A DNA stretch of 64,000 bases from JBGPEQ01 sp050180895 (GCA_050180895.1 JBFXDS010000013.1:1-64000), one strand, 5' to 3'. Positions 51,676 through 60,773 are shown, numbered from the stretch's first letter. Translations and numbers: made by a program. Notes: generated from the letters alone by a model not told the origin.

Positions 51676-52773
51676 GTGGCGGAGATCCGGGTCGAGAACC
51701 TGCACAAGAGCTTCGGCGACTTCACGGCGGTGAAGAGCTCGAACCTGACCGTCGGCAATGGCGAGTTCTTCGTGCTGCTCGGCCCCTCCGGCTGCGGCAA
51801 GACGACGACCCTGCGGATGATCGCCGGCCTCGAGCTGCCGACCTCCGGCCGCATCCTGCTCGACGGCGAGGACGTGGCGTTCCGGCGCGCCCGCGAGCGC
51901 GACATCGCCTTCGTCTTCCAGCTCTTCGCCCTCTATCCGCACATGACCGTGCGCCAGAACATCGCCTTCCCGCTCAAGTGCCAGGGCATGGGCCGGGCGG
52001 AGCGCAACCGGCGCGTCGCCGAGACCGGGCGGCTGCTGCGCATCGACCATCTGCTGGACCAGCCGGTGTCGCGGCTGTCGGGCGGCGACCGCCAGCGGGT
52101 GGCGCTCGGCCGCGCCATCGTGCGCCAGCCGAAGGCGTTCCTGATGGACGAGCCGCTCGGCGCCCTCGACGCCGAGTTCCGCCAGCTCATGTGCCAGGAG
52201 TTGCGGGCGCTGCACGACCGCATGGGCGCCACCACCGTCTATGTGACGCACGACCAGCTCGAGGCCATGGCCATGGCCGACAAGATCGCGATCATGAATC
52301 ACGGCATCGTCGAGCAGTTCGGCGCGCCGCAGGAGATCTACGACCGGCCGGCCAGCATGTTCGTCGCCGACTTCATCGGCTCGCCGCCGATGAACTTCCT
52401 GCGCTTCACCGGCGCCGTCGCCGCCGGCGCCACGTCGGTCCGCGTGAACGGCGCCGACATCCCCGTGCCGGCGATCGACGAGAGCCGCGCCGCGGGCGAG
52501 ATGGCGCTGGGCGTGCGGCCGGAGCATATCCGCTTCGACGACGGCAGCGGCCTGCGCGGCCGCGTGTTCGGCTCGGAATATCTGGGGACCACGCAGATCG
52601 TCACCGTCGAGACGAGCCATGGCCGGGTCAAGGCGCGCATCCCCTCCGGCGTCGCCGTGCGCACGGGCGAAACCATCGGGCTCAGTTTCCGGACGCCGCG
52701 GCTGTCGGTATTCGATGCCGAGAGCGGCCGCGCGTTGCGCACCCGCCCCTCGGCGGAGGCCGCCCGTGGCTGA
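51676..52773 (+). CDS. ABC transporter ATPase 1
   Basis: 365 aa, GTG start. Walker A GPSGCGKTT, Q-loop FVFQLFALYPHMTV, signature LSGGDRQR, Walker B AFLMDEPLGALD and H-loop VYVTHDQLEAM. The C-terminal TOBE/MalK-like regulatory domain (about 240-355) has LGVRPEHIRF. The Q-loop neighbour is Leu where Gln-Tyr is usual (FQLFAL). Pairs with ATPase 2, probably as a heterodimer. Confidence 0.95.
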   Translation: MAEIRVENLHKSFGDFTAVKSSNLTVGNGEFFVLLGPSGCGKTTTLRMIAGLELPTSGRILLDGEDVAFRRARERDIAFVFQLFALYPHMTVRQNIAFPLKCQGMGRAERNRRVAETGRLLRIDHLLDQPVSRLSGGDRQRVALGRAIVRQPKAFLMDEPLGALDAEFRQLMCQELRALHDRMGATTVYVTHDQLEAMAMADKIAIMNHGIVEQFGAPQEIYDRPASMFVADFIGSPPMNFLRFTGAVAAGATSVRVNGADIPVPAIDESRAAGEMALGVRPEHIRFDDGSGLRGRVFGSEYLGTTQIVTVETSHGRVKARIPSGVAVRTGETIGLSFRTPRLSVFDAESGRALRTRPSAEAARG

Positions 52774-53782
52774 GATTCGCGCACAGGGCCTCAGCAAATC
52801 GTTCGGCCCGGTCGCGGCCGTGCAGTCGCTCGACCTGACGGTGCCAGACGGCGGCTTCGTCGTCCTGCTCGGCCCGACCGGGGCGGGAAAGACGACGACG
52901 CTGCGGCTGGTCGCCGGACTGGAGCAGCCGGACGCCGGCACCGTCGCCATCGGCGGCCAGGATGCCACGGCGCTGCCGCCGGCGGCCCGCGACATCGCCT
53001 TCGTCTTCCAGCAATACTCGCTCTATCCGCACCTCACCGTGTTCGACAACCTGGCCTTTCCGCTGCGCTCGCCGGCGCGGCGGCTGCCGGAGGATGCGAT
53101 CCGGCGCCGCGTGCAGGAGGTGGCGGAGCTGCTGCGCATCCCGCACAAGCTGAAGAACAAGGCGACGCAGCTCTCCGGCGGCGAGATGCAGCGGGTCGCC
53201 ATCGGCCGGGCGCTGGTGCGCCAGCCGGCGGCCTATCTGATGGACGAGCCGCTCTCCTCGCTCGACGCCAAGCTGCGCGCCGAGCTGCGGCTGGAGCTGA
53301 AGCGCATCCAGCAGGACCTCGGCGCCACCGTGCTCTATGTGACGCACGACCAGATCGAGGCCATGACCATGGCGACGCATATCGGCGTGCTGCGCGAGGG
53401 CCGCCTCGTCCAGTTCGGGACGCCGCGGCAGATCTACGAGGACCCCGTCGACGCTTACGTCGCCACGCGGCTCGGCATTCCCCGCATCAACCTGCTGCCG
53501 GTGGGCGCCGTTTCGGTGCCGGCCCCGGCGGGCGCCGCGACGGTCGGCGCGCGGACCGAGCATATCCGGCTGATCGAGCGGCCGACCAACGGGACGACCG
53601 TGGGGCTGGTGCAGCGGCTGGAGCATCTGGGCGACCAGAGCCATCTGCATCTGCAGGTCGGCGAGCGGACCATGGTCCTGCTGGTGGAGGGCCACAGCGC
53701 CTTGAAACAGGGCGACTCGCTGGGTATCGAACTGCAGCAGCCGCTGTTCTTCGACGCGGACGGCCGGCGGGTGGGGACGTAG
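52766..53782 (+). CDS. ABC transporter ATPase 2
   Basis: 338 aa, GTG start overlapping ATPase 1 by 8 bp. Walker A GPTGAGKTT, Q-loop FVFQQYSLYPHLTV, signature LSGGEMQR, Walker B AYLMDEPLSSLD, H-loop VTHDQIEAMTM, with a C-terminal TOBE-like domain. Two non-identical ATPases with two permeases is the layout of glycerol-type importers (GlpS/GlpT). Confidence 0.95.
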   Translation: MAEIRAQGLSKSFGPVAAVQSLDLTVPDGGFVVLLGPTGAGKTTTLRLVAGLEQPDAGTVAIGGQDATALPPAARDIAFVFQQYSLYPHLTVFDNLAFPLRSPARRLPEDAIRRRVQEVAELLRIPHKLKNKATQLSGGEMQRVAIGRALVRQPAAYLMDEPLSSLDAKLRAELRLELKRIQQDLGATVLYVTHDQIEAMTMATHIGVLREGRLVQFGTPRQIYEDPVDAYVATRLGIPRINLLPVGAVSVPAPAGAATVGARTEHIRLIERPTNGTTVGLVQRLEHLGDQSHLHLQVGERTMVLLVEGHSALKQGDSLGIELQQPLFFDADGRRVGT

Positions 53783-53849
53783 GCAGCATGACCGGCAAAA
53801 AGAGACTTGGCACGCGGAGAGACGCGGAGAAATCGTTGCAGGCGCGCGG

Positions 53850-53932
53850 TGCGTCCTTCGACAAGCTCAGGATGAGGGAGAATTTTGGTGGCACAAAGAA
53901 ATCCCCTCATCCTGAGCTTGTCGAAGGACGCA
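53850..53932. repeat. 83-bp palindromic element, copy 6
   Basis: Perfect 27-bp arms at 53850-53876 and 53906-53932, variant GACAAGCTC/GAGCTTGTC. Core TTTTGGTGGCACAAAGAAA is oriented as in copy 3. It lies between ATPase 2 (67 bp) and dhaL (34 bp), separating transporter from kinase genes. Left flank TTGCAGGCGCGCGG. Confidence 0.9.
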
Positions 53933-53966
53933 CCTTGCTGATCCCCGTCTCTTGCCGGAGGTTCAG

Positions 53967-54584
53967 ATGACCGCGGACGTTCACGACCTCCGGCGCCGGC
54001 TCATCAAGACCGTGGCGGAGCGGGTCGTCGCGCATGCGGAGGAGCTGACGGCGCTCGATCAGGCGATCGGCGACGGCGACCATGGCATCAACATGAAGCG
54101 GGGGTTGGACGCCGTGCTGGCCGATCTCGACACGCTCGCGGAGAAGCCGCTGGGCGAGGCCCTGAAGGCCGCCGGCATGCATCTCGTCACCAAGGTCGGC
54201 GGCGCCTCCGGCCCGCTCTACGGCACCCTGTTCATGAGCCTGGGCAAGGGCCTGGCCGACATTCCCGACCGCGCGCAACTGGCGGGCGCGTTCCGCGCCG
54301 CCTTCGACGCGGTCAAGGCGCGCGGCAAGTCGGATATCGGGATGAAGACGATGCTGGACGTGCTGGGGCCGGTGGCCGATGCGCTGGAGGCCGGCGGCGA
54401 CGGCCTGACCGCGACCCTGCGGCAGCGCGCGGCCGATGCGGCCGCGGCGACCGCGCCGCTGCAGGCCATCCGCGGCCGCGCCTCGTTCCTGGGCGAGCGC
54501 TCGAAGGGCCATGTCGATCCCGGCGCCCGCTCGAGCCAGCTCATGATCGAGGCCGTCTGTGACGCGATCGAGGGGCGGGCATGA
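53967..54584 (+). CDS. dhaL: Dihydroxyacetone kinase ADP-binding subunit DhaL
   Basis: 205 aa. Holds the ADP/ATP cofactor that is rephosphorylated by DhaM rather than exchanged. Mg-binding Asp31, Asp36 and Asp38 (LDQAIGDGDHG) and the VGGASGPLYGTLF and GRASFLGERSKGHVDPGA motifs are intact. The ATG at 53967 has GGAGG 5 bases upstream. Overlaps dhaM by 4 bp. Confidence 0.96.
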   Translation: MTADVHDLRRRLIKTVAERVVAHAEELTALDQAIGDGDHGINMKRGLDAVLADLDTLAEKPLGEALKAAGMHLVTKVGGASGPLYGTLFMSLGKGLADIPDRAQLAGAFRAAFDAVKARGKSDIGMKTMLDVLGPVADALEAGGDGLTATLRQRAADAAAATAPLQAIRGRASFLGERSKGHVDPGARSSQLMIEAVCDAIEGRA

Positions 54585-54970
54585 GCCAGGTCGTCGGCAT
54601 CGTCATCGTCTCGCACTCGCCGGACGTCGCCCGCGGCGCCGCCGCCATGGTGCGGCAGATGGTCGGCGACGAGGTGCCCTGCGCCTTCACCGGCGGCAAC
54701 CCGGCGGGCGACCTCGGCACCGATCCCATCAAGATCCGCGAGGCCATCGACTCGATCTGGAGCGAGGCGGGAGTCGCGGTGTTCGTCGATCTCGGCGGCG
54801 CCGAGATGAACGCGGAGATGGCGGTCGAGATGCTGGACCCGGCGCGCGGCGAGCGGGTGCGCATCTGCAACGCGCCGGTGGTCGAGGGCGCGGTGATCGC
54901 GGCGACGGAAGCCGCGGGCGGCTCGTCGCTGGAGCAGGTCTGCGCGACCGCGGAGGAGCTGTCGCCATGA
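54581..54970 (+). CDS. dhaM: PTS-dependent DHA kinase phosphoryl donor DhaM (EIIA domain only)
   Basis: 129 aa EIIA-mannose-type domain with phospho-His12 (IVSHSPDVA). E. coli DhaM is a 472-residue fusion of EIIA, HPr and a partial EI; here these are three separate cistrons. Receives phosphate from the adjacent HPr and passes it to DhaL-ADP. ATGA overlaps with dhaL and HPr. Confidence 0.94.
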   Translation: MSQVVGIVIVSHSPDVARGAAAMVRQMVGDEVPCAFTGGNPAGDLGTDPIKIREAIDSIWSEAGVAVFVDLGGAEMNAEMAVEMLDPARGERVRICNAPVVEGAVIAATEAAGGSSLEQVCATAEELSP

Positions 54971-55257
54971 CCGCCGTCACCGCGAGCGTCACCATCACCC
55001 ACCCCATCGGGCTGCATGCGCGGCCGGCGGTGAAGCTGACCAAGCTGGCCAAGTCCTTCGCGGCGGAGATCCGCCTGCGCGGCTCACCGGACGGCGAGTG
55101 GGTCGACGCCAAGAGCATCGTCAAGGTGATGGGGCTGAAGCTGCGGACGGGAACGGTGCTGGAGCTGGAGGCCAAGGGCGAAGCCGCCGCGCCGGCGCTG
55201 GCGGCGCTGAGCGCCCTGGTCGAGCGGAACTTCGATGAAGCCGCGGCCGGCAGCTGA
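54967..55257 (+). CDS. HPr phosphocarrier protein
   Basis: 96 aa. Active-site His17 in HPIGLHARPA; a Ser50 in AKSIVKVMGL corresponds to the regulatory-serine position of HPr. Overlaps dhaM by 4 bp and ptsI by 23 bp, so the dha PTS chain is translationally coupled. Confidence 0.96.
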   Translation: MTAVTASVTITHPIGLHARPAVKLTKLAKSFAAEIRLRGSPDGEWVDAKSIVKVMGLKLRTGTVLELEAKGEAAAPALAALSALVERNFDEAAAGS

Positions 55258-56860
55258 GCAGACCTATCGCGGCGAGCCCGCTTCCCCCGGTCTGGCCATG
55301 GGCGCGCTGGTACGGCTGGCGCCGCGCGTGCGCGCCGTCGATGATGCCAACGAATCGCCGGCGGCGGCGAAGAGCCGGCTGGAGGCCGCGATCGCACAGG
55401 CGAAGGAGGAGTTGTCGGCCCTCGTCGCCGCCAACGACGCCATGGGCGCCGACATCCTGGAATTCCAGCTCGCATTGCTGGACGACCCGACGCTCGCCGA
55501 GGCCGCCATCCTGGCGATCGACCAGGGCAGCGGGGCGACCGGCGCCTTGGCCGCGGCGGTCGGCGAGCAGATCGCCGTCTACGAGAGCGCCGAGGACGAT
55601 TATTTCCGCGCCCGCGCCGCCGACCTGACGGATCTCCGCGACCGCGTGATCGGCGCGCTGAGCGGCACCAGCGATACGCCGCAGCAAGCCCTGCCGGACA
55701 GCGCGATCCTCCTGGCCGACGACATGACGCCCTCGGTGTTCCTGTCGTTCGACTGGCAGCGGCTGGGCGGCGCCGCCCTGGTGGCGGGCAGCCGCGCCAG
55801 CCATGTCGCCATGCTGGCGCGCGCGCGGGGCGTGCCGCTGCTCACCGGCCTCGGCGCCGAGCCGGCCCTGGCCGACGACGCCGTGCTCGACGCGCAGGAC
55901 GGCCTGCTCGTGCTGTCGCCGGGTCAGGCGACGCGCGCGCGCTATGCCGACCGGATCGCCGCGGCGCAGGACCTGGACCGGCGCGCGCAGGACGCACTGT
56001 CGCGTCCGGCAGCGACGGCGGCGGGCGAGCGCATCGAGACGATGGTCAATGTCGACGATCCCGCCGCGGTCAGCGACGCGATCCTGCAGGCGAGCGACGG
56101 CGTCGGGCTGATGCGCACGGAGTTCCTGTTCATCGGCCGCCCGCGGCTGCCGAGCGAAGAAGAGCAGTACGCGGCCTATGCCGGCCTCCTCGACCGCCTG
56201 GGCGGCAAGCCGGCCGTCATCCGCACGCTCGACGTCGGCGGCGACAAGCCGCTGCCCGGTATCAACCTGGCAGCGGAGAGCAACCCGTTCCTCGGCCTGC
56301 GGGGAATCCGTCTGTGCCTGGAAAAACCGGAGCTGTTCCGCCCGCAGGTGCGCGCGCTGCTGCGCGCCGCCGTCGGCTGGCCGCTGCGCGTCATGCTGCC
56401 GATGGTCGCGACCGCCGGCGAGGTGGCGGAAGCGCGGACGGTGTTTGCCGAGGTTCTGGCCGAGCTGCAGCGCGCGGGCGTGCCCGCCGCCATGCCGCCG
56501 CTCGGCATCATGGTGGAAACGCCGGCGGCGGCCATCGCCATCGACCTGATCGACGTGGATTTCTACTCCATCGGCAGCAACGACCTGACGCAATACGTCA
56601 TGGCGGCGTCGCGCGACGGCGGCGGGCGCGTGGCGGCGCTGAACGATCCCGGCCATCCGGCCGTGCTGCGCCTGATCCGGCAGGTGGTCGCTCACGGCGC
56701 GGCCGCGGGCAAGCCGGTCTCGCTGTGCGGCGACATGGCCTCCGATCCCGCGCTGGCAAAGCAGCTGCTCGCCGCCGGACTGCGGCGCCTCTCGGTGGCG
56801 CCGGCCGCGCTCGGCCGCGTCAAGCTGGCGATCGCCGCCATGGGGCCGGCCGATGGCTGA
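55235..56860 (+). CDS. ptsI: PTS enzyme I (phosphoenolpyruvate-protein phosphotransferase)
   Basis: 541 aa. PEP-dependent autophosphorylation at His190 (AGSRASHVAMLARARGVPLL), in nearly the E. coli position (189). The C-terminal PEP-binding barrel has GLMRTEFLFIGR, DVGGDKPLPG, IGSNDLTQYVMA and the catalytic Cys in LCGDMASDP. Probably dedicated to this DHA kinase pathway. Overlaps both neighbours. Confidence 0.95.
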   Translation: MKPRPAAEQTYRGEPASPGLAMGALVRLAPRVRAVDDANESPAAAKSRLEAAIAQAKEELSALVAANDAMGADILEFQLALLDDPTLAEAAILAIDQGSGATGALAAAVGEQIAVYESAEDDYFRARAADLTDLRDRVIGALSGTSDTPQQALPDSAILLADDMTPSVFLSFDWQRLGGAALVAGSRASHVAMLARARGVPLLTGLGAEPALADDAVLDAQDGLLVLSPGQATRARYADRIAAAQDLDRRAQDALSRPAATAAGERIETMVNVDDPAAVSDAILQASDGVGLMRTEFLFIGRPRLPSEEEQYAAYAGLLDRLGGKPAVIRTLDVGGDKPLPGINLAAESNPFLGLRGIRLCLEKPELFRPQVRALLRAAVGWPLRVMLPMVATAGEVAEARTVFAEVLAELQRAGVPAAMPPLGIMVETPAAAIAIDLIDVDFYSIGSNDLTQYVMAASRDGGGRVAALNDPGHPAVLRLIRQVVAHGAAAGKPVSLCGDMASDPALAKQLLAAGLRRLSVAPAALGRVKLAIAAMGPADG

Positions 56861-57314
56861 CGGCGAAGGCGGCGACCGGGCCGAGCAGATCGCCCGCTAC
56901 AAGACGCTGCTGCGCGGCGTCATCGACCGGCGGCCCTCCGGCCTGCGCGGCCGGCTGGCCATGGCGCTCGGCAAGCACAAGAGCTTCGTCTCGCAGATCA
57001 CCAACCCCTCCTACAGCGTGCCGATCCCGGCGGCCGACCTGCCGGCCATCTTCGAGATCTGCCACCTGGCGCCGGCGGAGCGCGAGCAGTTCCTGGCGCT
57101 CTACCGCCTGGCCCATCCCGACCGCATGCAGCGGCCGCCGCGCGCGGCGAACGCGCCGCACGAGCTGCGCATCGCCCTGCCCCAGTTCGGCACGGAAGCG
57201 ACGGCGCGCGACGTCGAGGCGATGATCCTGGATTTCGCGGCGCGCACCATCCGGCTCGCCCAGCGCGCCGAGCAGGCGGCAACCAACGACACGGACAAGC
57301 GGAGGAAGCGGTGA
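56853..57314 (+). CDS. Small HTH-like protein embedded in the dha operon
   Basis: 153 aa. The N-terminal part (about 10-60, ARYKTLLRGVIDRRPSGLRG, HKSFVSQITNPSYSVPI) has helix-turn-helix character; the C-terminal part (about 105-140) is a helix EATARDVEAMILDFAARTIR. Such a gene sits between ptsI and dhaK in related operons, but its function is not established; it may bind DNA or a PTS partner. Overlaps ptsI by 8 bp and dhaK by 1 bp. Confidence 0.75.
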   Translation: MADGEGGDRAEQIARYKTLLRGVIDRRPSGLRGRLAMALGKHKSFVSQITNPSYSVPIPAADLPAIFEICHLAPAEREQFLALYRLAHPDRMQRPPRAANAPHELRIALPQFGTEATARDVEAMILDFAARTIRLAQRAEQAATNDTDKRRKR

Positions 57315-58300
57315 TGAAGAAGTTCGTCAATCGCGTCGACGACGTGCTGAACGAGGCGCTGCGCGGCTTCGGCGCCGCCCATGGCGACATCGTCAAGGTG
57401 CATGCCGACCCGGCCTATGTCACGCGCGCCGCCGCGACGAAACGCGGCAAGGCGGCGCTCATCTCCGGCGGCGGCTCCGGGCACGAGCCGATGCATGCCG
57501 GCTTCGTCGGCCTGGGCATGCTCGACGCCGCCTGCCCCGGCGCCGTCTTCACCTCACCGACGCCCGACCAGATGGCGGCGGCGGCGCAGGCGGTGAATGG
57601 CGGCGCCGGCGTGCTGTTCATCGTCAAGAACTACGAAGGCGACGTGATGAACTTCGAGATGGCGACGGAACTGCTCGAGTTTCCGCACGCGACGGTGAAG
57701 ACCAACGACGACGTCGCCGTCGAGAACTCGACCTATACGACCGGCCGGCGCGGAGTCGCCGGCACCGTCATCGTGGAGAAGATCGTCGGCGCCGCGGCCG
57801 AGGAGAACCGGCCGCTGGCGGTGCTGAAGGAGCTGGGCGACCGCGTCAACGGCCGCACGCGCTCCATGGGCGTGGCGCTCACCTCCTGCACGGTGCCGGC
57901 GGCCGGCAAGCCCACCTTCGAACTCGGCGGCGACGAGATCGAGATGGGCGTGGGCATCCATGGCGAGCCCGGCCGCCGCCGCGTCAAGCACAAGCCCGCC
58001 GACGACATCGCCGCGGAGATGATGACGGTGATCACGGGCGACCTCGGCGCGCCGGCGGGCAGCGAGGTGCTGCTGCTGGTCAACGGCTATGGCGGCACGC
58101 CGGCCATGGAGCTCTATCTGATGTTCGACGCGGCCAAACGGCAGCTCGAAGCCAAGGGCCTGACGATCGCGCGCGCGCTGGTGGGCAACTACTGCACCTC
58201 GCTGGAGATGGCCGGCTGCTCGCTCACGGTGACCGCGCTCGACGCCGAGCTGACCCGGCTGTGGGACGCGCCGGTGCACACGGCGGCGCTGCGCTGGTGA
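57314..58300 (+). CDS. dhaK: Dihydroxyacetone kinase substrate-binding subunit DhaK
   Basis: 328 aa. Binds dihydroxyacetone covalently through His216 (GVGIHGEPG) and via GGGSGHEPMHAGFVG. DHA is phosphorylated by DhaL-ATP to DHAP for glycolysis. The ATG at 57314 matches the family start (MKKFVNRVDDVLNEAL); a GTG one codon earlier is also possible. GGAGG precedes it. Last gene of the operon. Confidence 0.97.
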   Translation: MKKFVNRVDDVLNEALRGFGAAHGDIVKVHADPAYVTRAAATKRGKAALISGGGSGHEPMHAGFVGLGMLDAACPGAVFTSPTPDQMAAAAQAVNGGAGVLFIVKNYEGDVMNFEMATELLEFPHATVKTNDDVAVENSTYTTGRRGVAGTVIVEKIVGAAAEENRPLAVLKELGDRVNGRTRSMGVALTSCTVPAAGKPTFELGGDEIEMGVGIHGEPGRRRVKHKPADDIAAEMMTVITGDLGAPAGSEVLLLVNGYGGTPAMELYLMFDAAKRQLEAKGLTIARALVGNYCTSLEMAGCSLTVTALDAELTRLWDAPVHTAALRW

Positions 58301-58340
58301 GCACGGGCGCCGCCCCGCCCGATCCAAGACGCGGCGCGCG

Positions 58341-59870
58341 TCACTGCGGGACGTCCAGCGTCGCCTTCGCGCGGTCCCGCTCCGCGGCGCGCTCGGCCTG
58401 GCGCTCGGTGGCGAGCTTGTAGGCGACGTAGTACTTGTAGATGTTGGCGACGTAACGGACGGTTTCCTGTCCGACGATCTTCGCCGCGCCAAGCTCGACA
58501 TTGTGGAACCAGACATTCGGGTCGAGCCCGGACTTTTCGGCAAGGCGGCGGAACTTCCGCAGGTTGCCGGGGCCTGCATTGTAGGCGGCGAAGGCCATCA
58601 GCGTCCGATTCTTGTCGTCCAGCGCGGGATCGTCGAGATAGGTGTCGACGAGATGACGCATGTACTTCGCGCCGGCATGGATGTTGCTCTCGGGATCCGC
58701 GGCCACGTCGCGAATGTTGATCGGGTCGCTCGCCGCGGTCTTCGGCAGCAGCTGCATGATGCCGACGGCGCCGCGCGGGCTGCGCACCGACTGATCGAGA
58801 CCGGATTCCTGATAGCCCTGCGCCAGCAGCATCAGGTAGTCGAAGCCATAGTCCTCGCCGTATTTCTGGAACAGCGCGACGACGCGCTCGAACCTTTCCA
58901 TCTCCTCGACCGACGTCGCGTTCTTGACGAACTCGGTCGATTGCAGGTAGCGGCGGAAGATCTGGTTGCCGAGGGACGTCCGCAGCCGGTGCTTCTCCAG
59001 GAACGGGTCGAGCTCGGCCAGGAGGAGCCGGCTGCCGGGGCGCACGGCCCAGGCGATGTCGCCGCCCTCGTGCACGGCGATGTCCTCGCGCGCGACGATG
59101 CGCTCGAACACCTGCACCCAGAGCTTCGCCTTGTGGTCGTCGACGATCGCCCAGGGCAGCAGGCCCACCTCGACCATCTCCAGGAGATCCTCGTCCTCGA
59201 GGTCCTCGTCGGCCGGCGACAGGACCATCGCGGGCAGGCCGAGCGACGCCAGCGTCTCGTTCAGCTGCAGGAGGTGATCGTAGTAGCTGCTGGAGTAGCG
59301 CACGCGGATCTCCTTCCCGGCAAGGTCCTCAAGCCGGGTGACGACCGGCGCCGCCGGGCCGGTCACCAGCACCTCGCGCACGCCGGTGATCCAGGGGATG
59401 GTGAAGTCGACGCGTTGCCGCCGGCGCTCGGTCACCGTCAGATTGCCGGCGGCGATGTCGCCGAGCCCTTCCAGCAGCGCCGGGATGAGCCGGTCGCGGC
59501 GCGTGGGAATGAAGACCACGCGGATGCCGGGCCCCCTGGGCTTGGTGTATTTCTTGTTGAGCCACTTTTCGAGCGCCAGGCCGAAATCGACGTCGGTGCC
59601 GCGCTGCGTACCGCGGTCGATGAAGAAGAACGTCCTGCTGTAGGGGACGAGGATGCGTAGCTGGCGGCGCTCGCGGATGCCGTCGAAATCGCCGATCCAC
59701 ACCTCGGGCGCCGGCAGGATCGCCTCCAGCCGCTCCTCCGGATCGTCTTCGGGAGCGTCCGACACCGCCTGGTCGGCCCAAGCCGGCCGCAGCAGGAACG
59801 CACACAAGGCGATCGCCGCAATCCCGCACATGGATTGCCGCAACACCCCGAGAGGCGCGCTCGTCCTCAT
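58341..59870 (-). CDS. MltF-like membrane-bound lytic transglycosylase
   Basis: 509 aa. Signal peptide (MCGIAAIALCAFLLRPAWA, cleavage near residue 32). The N-terminal half is a periplasmic binding-protein-3-like domain (about 70-300, DVDFGLALEKWLNKKY, LTVTERRRQRVDFTIPWITG). The C-terminal half is an SLT domain with catalytic Glu in LLAQGYQESGL and SPRGAVGIMQLLP and AFAAYNAGPGNLRKF. Cleaves peptidoglycan glycan strands. A start 13 codons downstream is equally good. Confidence 0.93.
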   Translation of the reverse strand: MRTSAPLGVLRQSMCGIAAIALCAFLLRPAWADQAVSDAPEDDPEERLEAILPAPEVWIGDFDGIRERRQLRILVPYSRTFFFIDRGTQRGTDVDFGLALEKWLNKKYTKPRGPGIRVVFIPTRRDRLIPALLEGLGDIAAGNLTVTERRRQRVDFTIPWITGVREVLVTGPAAPVVTRLEDLAGKEIRVRYSSSYYDHLLQLNETLASLGLPAMVLSPADEDLEDEDLLEMVEVGLLPWAIVDDHKAKLWVQVFERIVAREDIAVHEGGDIAWAVRPGSRLLLAELDPFLEKHRLRTSLGNQIFRRYLQSTEFVKNATSVEEMERFERVVALFQKYGEDYGFDYLMLLAQGYQESGLDQSVRSPRGAVGIMQLLPKTAASDPINIRDVAADPESNIHAGAKYMRHLVDTYLDDPALDDKNRTLMAFAAYNAGPGNLRKFRRLAEKSGLDPNVWFHNVELGAAKIVGQETVRYVANIYKYYVAYKLATERQAERAAERDRAKATLDVPQ

Positions 59871-59961
59871 TGTCCTCCACCCGCGGCCATCCTACGCCTT
59901 CCGCCGCCATCGCACCAGCGGACGGGAGGCGGCATCGGAACCATCGGCGTCGCGCGAAACA

Positions 59962-59996
59962 CGAAGGGCCCAGCCGGCATATGGCTGAGCCCTTCG
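59962..59996 (-). terminator. Terminator of tRNA-Ala
   Basis: Minus-strand hairpin CGAAGGGC..AGCC / GGCT..GCCCTTCG (8 bp plus 4 bp with a 2-base internal mismatch, 7-base loop) followed by TGTTTC, beginning 5 bases after the CCA end of the tRNA. Confidence 0.65.
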
Positions 59997-60001
59997 AAAC
60001 C

Positions 60002-60077
<76 letters not shown>

Positions 60078-60188
60078 GGAGACGGGAGCGGCGGTGCTGC
60101 GGCCGTCCGCAGTCCGGCAGTGAACCTAGGAACCCGGCCCTGACGATTCAAGCGGAAAATGCCGCCGGCTTCCGCGGCTTAAGGACCT

Positions 60189-60551
60189 TCAGCGCTCCTC
60201 CTCGTCGACGTTCTCGATCACCTCGGTGACGTCGTTGTCGTCCTCGGGCAGATCCTCGGTGTCCTCGATCACGTCCTCGCCCTCGGTTTCCTCCTCGGCG
60301 ATCTCCAGCTCGGCATCCTCGAGCTCCGGGGCGACGGCTTCGCCCGGCGCCTCGACCAGCTCCGGCACCGGTGCGCGCGGCGCCGGCTTGGCGGCCGCGG
60401 CGGTGGTGCGGCCGCGACGCGTGCGCGACACCGCATCGGGATCGTAGACGGTCGCGCATTTCGGGCAGATGATGGGATCGCGCTGCAGATCGTAGAAGCG
60501 CACGCCGCAACTCTGGCACGTGCGTTTCATTCCCCAGGCCGGTTTCACCAC
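60189..60551 (-). CDS. TIGR02300-family zinc-ribbon protein
   Basis: 120 aa from a GTG. The N-terminal zinc ribbon CxxC...CxxC (RTCQSCGVRFYDLQRDPIICPKC) is the family signature; the remaining 75 residues are a long acidic tail (EEETEGEDVIEDTEDLPEDD). Alphaproteobacterial family of unknown function, typically beside aroA. Cytosolic. Confidence 0.92.
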   Translation of the reverse strand: MVKPAWGMKRTCQSCGVRFYDLQRDPIICPKCATVYDPDAVSRTRRGRTTAAAAKPAPRAPVPELVEAPGEAVAPELEDAELEIAEEETEGEDVIEDTEDLPEDDNDVTEVIENVDEEER

Positions 60552-60773
60552 GGCGGTCTCCCTCGTCGGAACGATGGATTTCGGAAGGGCAGGCCTTTGC
60601 CACGTCGCCCGGCCCCTGTCAAAAGATTAATTCGGACCGTCCGCCGCTCGAAATCCAATGCACCGCCACCCGTGCGCGGCCGCGGCGAATGTGGTAGAGA
60701 GCCGCCGCAAACACCCGGCCGCGGCCGCTTTTTACATGGCGGCGGCTGTCGCCCGCCAGCCTTGGAGGCCCGC

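Noticed and set aside
47994..53782. Naming the importer glpV/P/Q/S/T/U
   Set aside because: The layout resembles rhizobial glycerol importers, but the binding protein appears shorter than I recall for GlpV and the 58-aa membrane protein is not clearly GlpU, so symbols were withheld.
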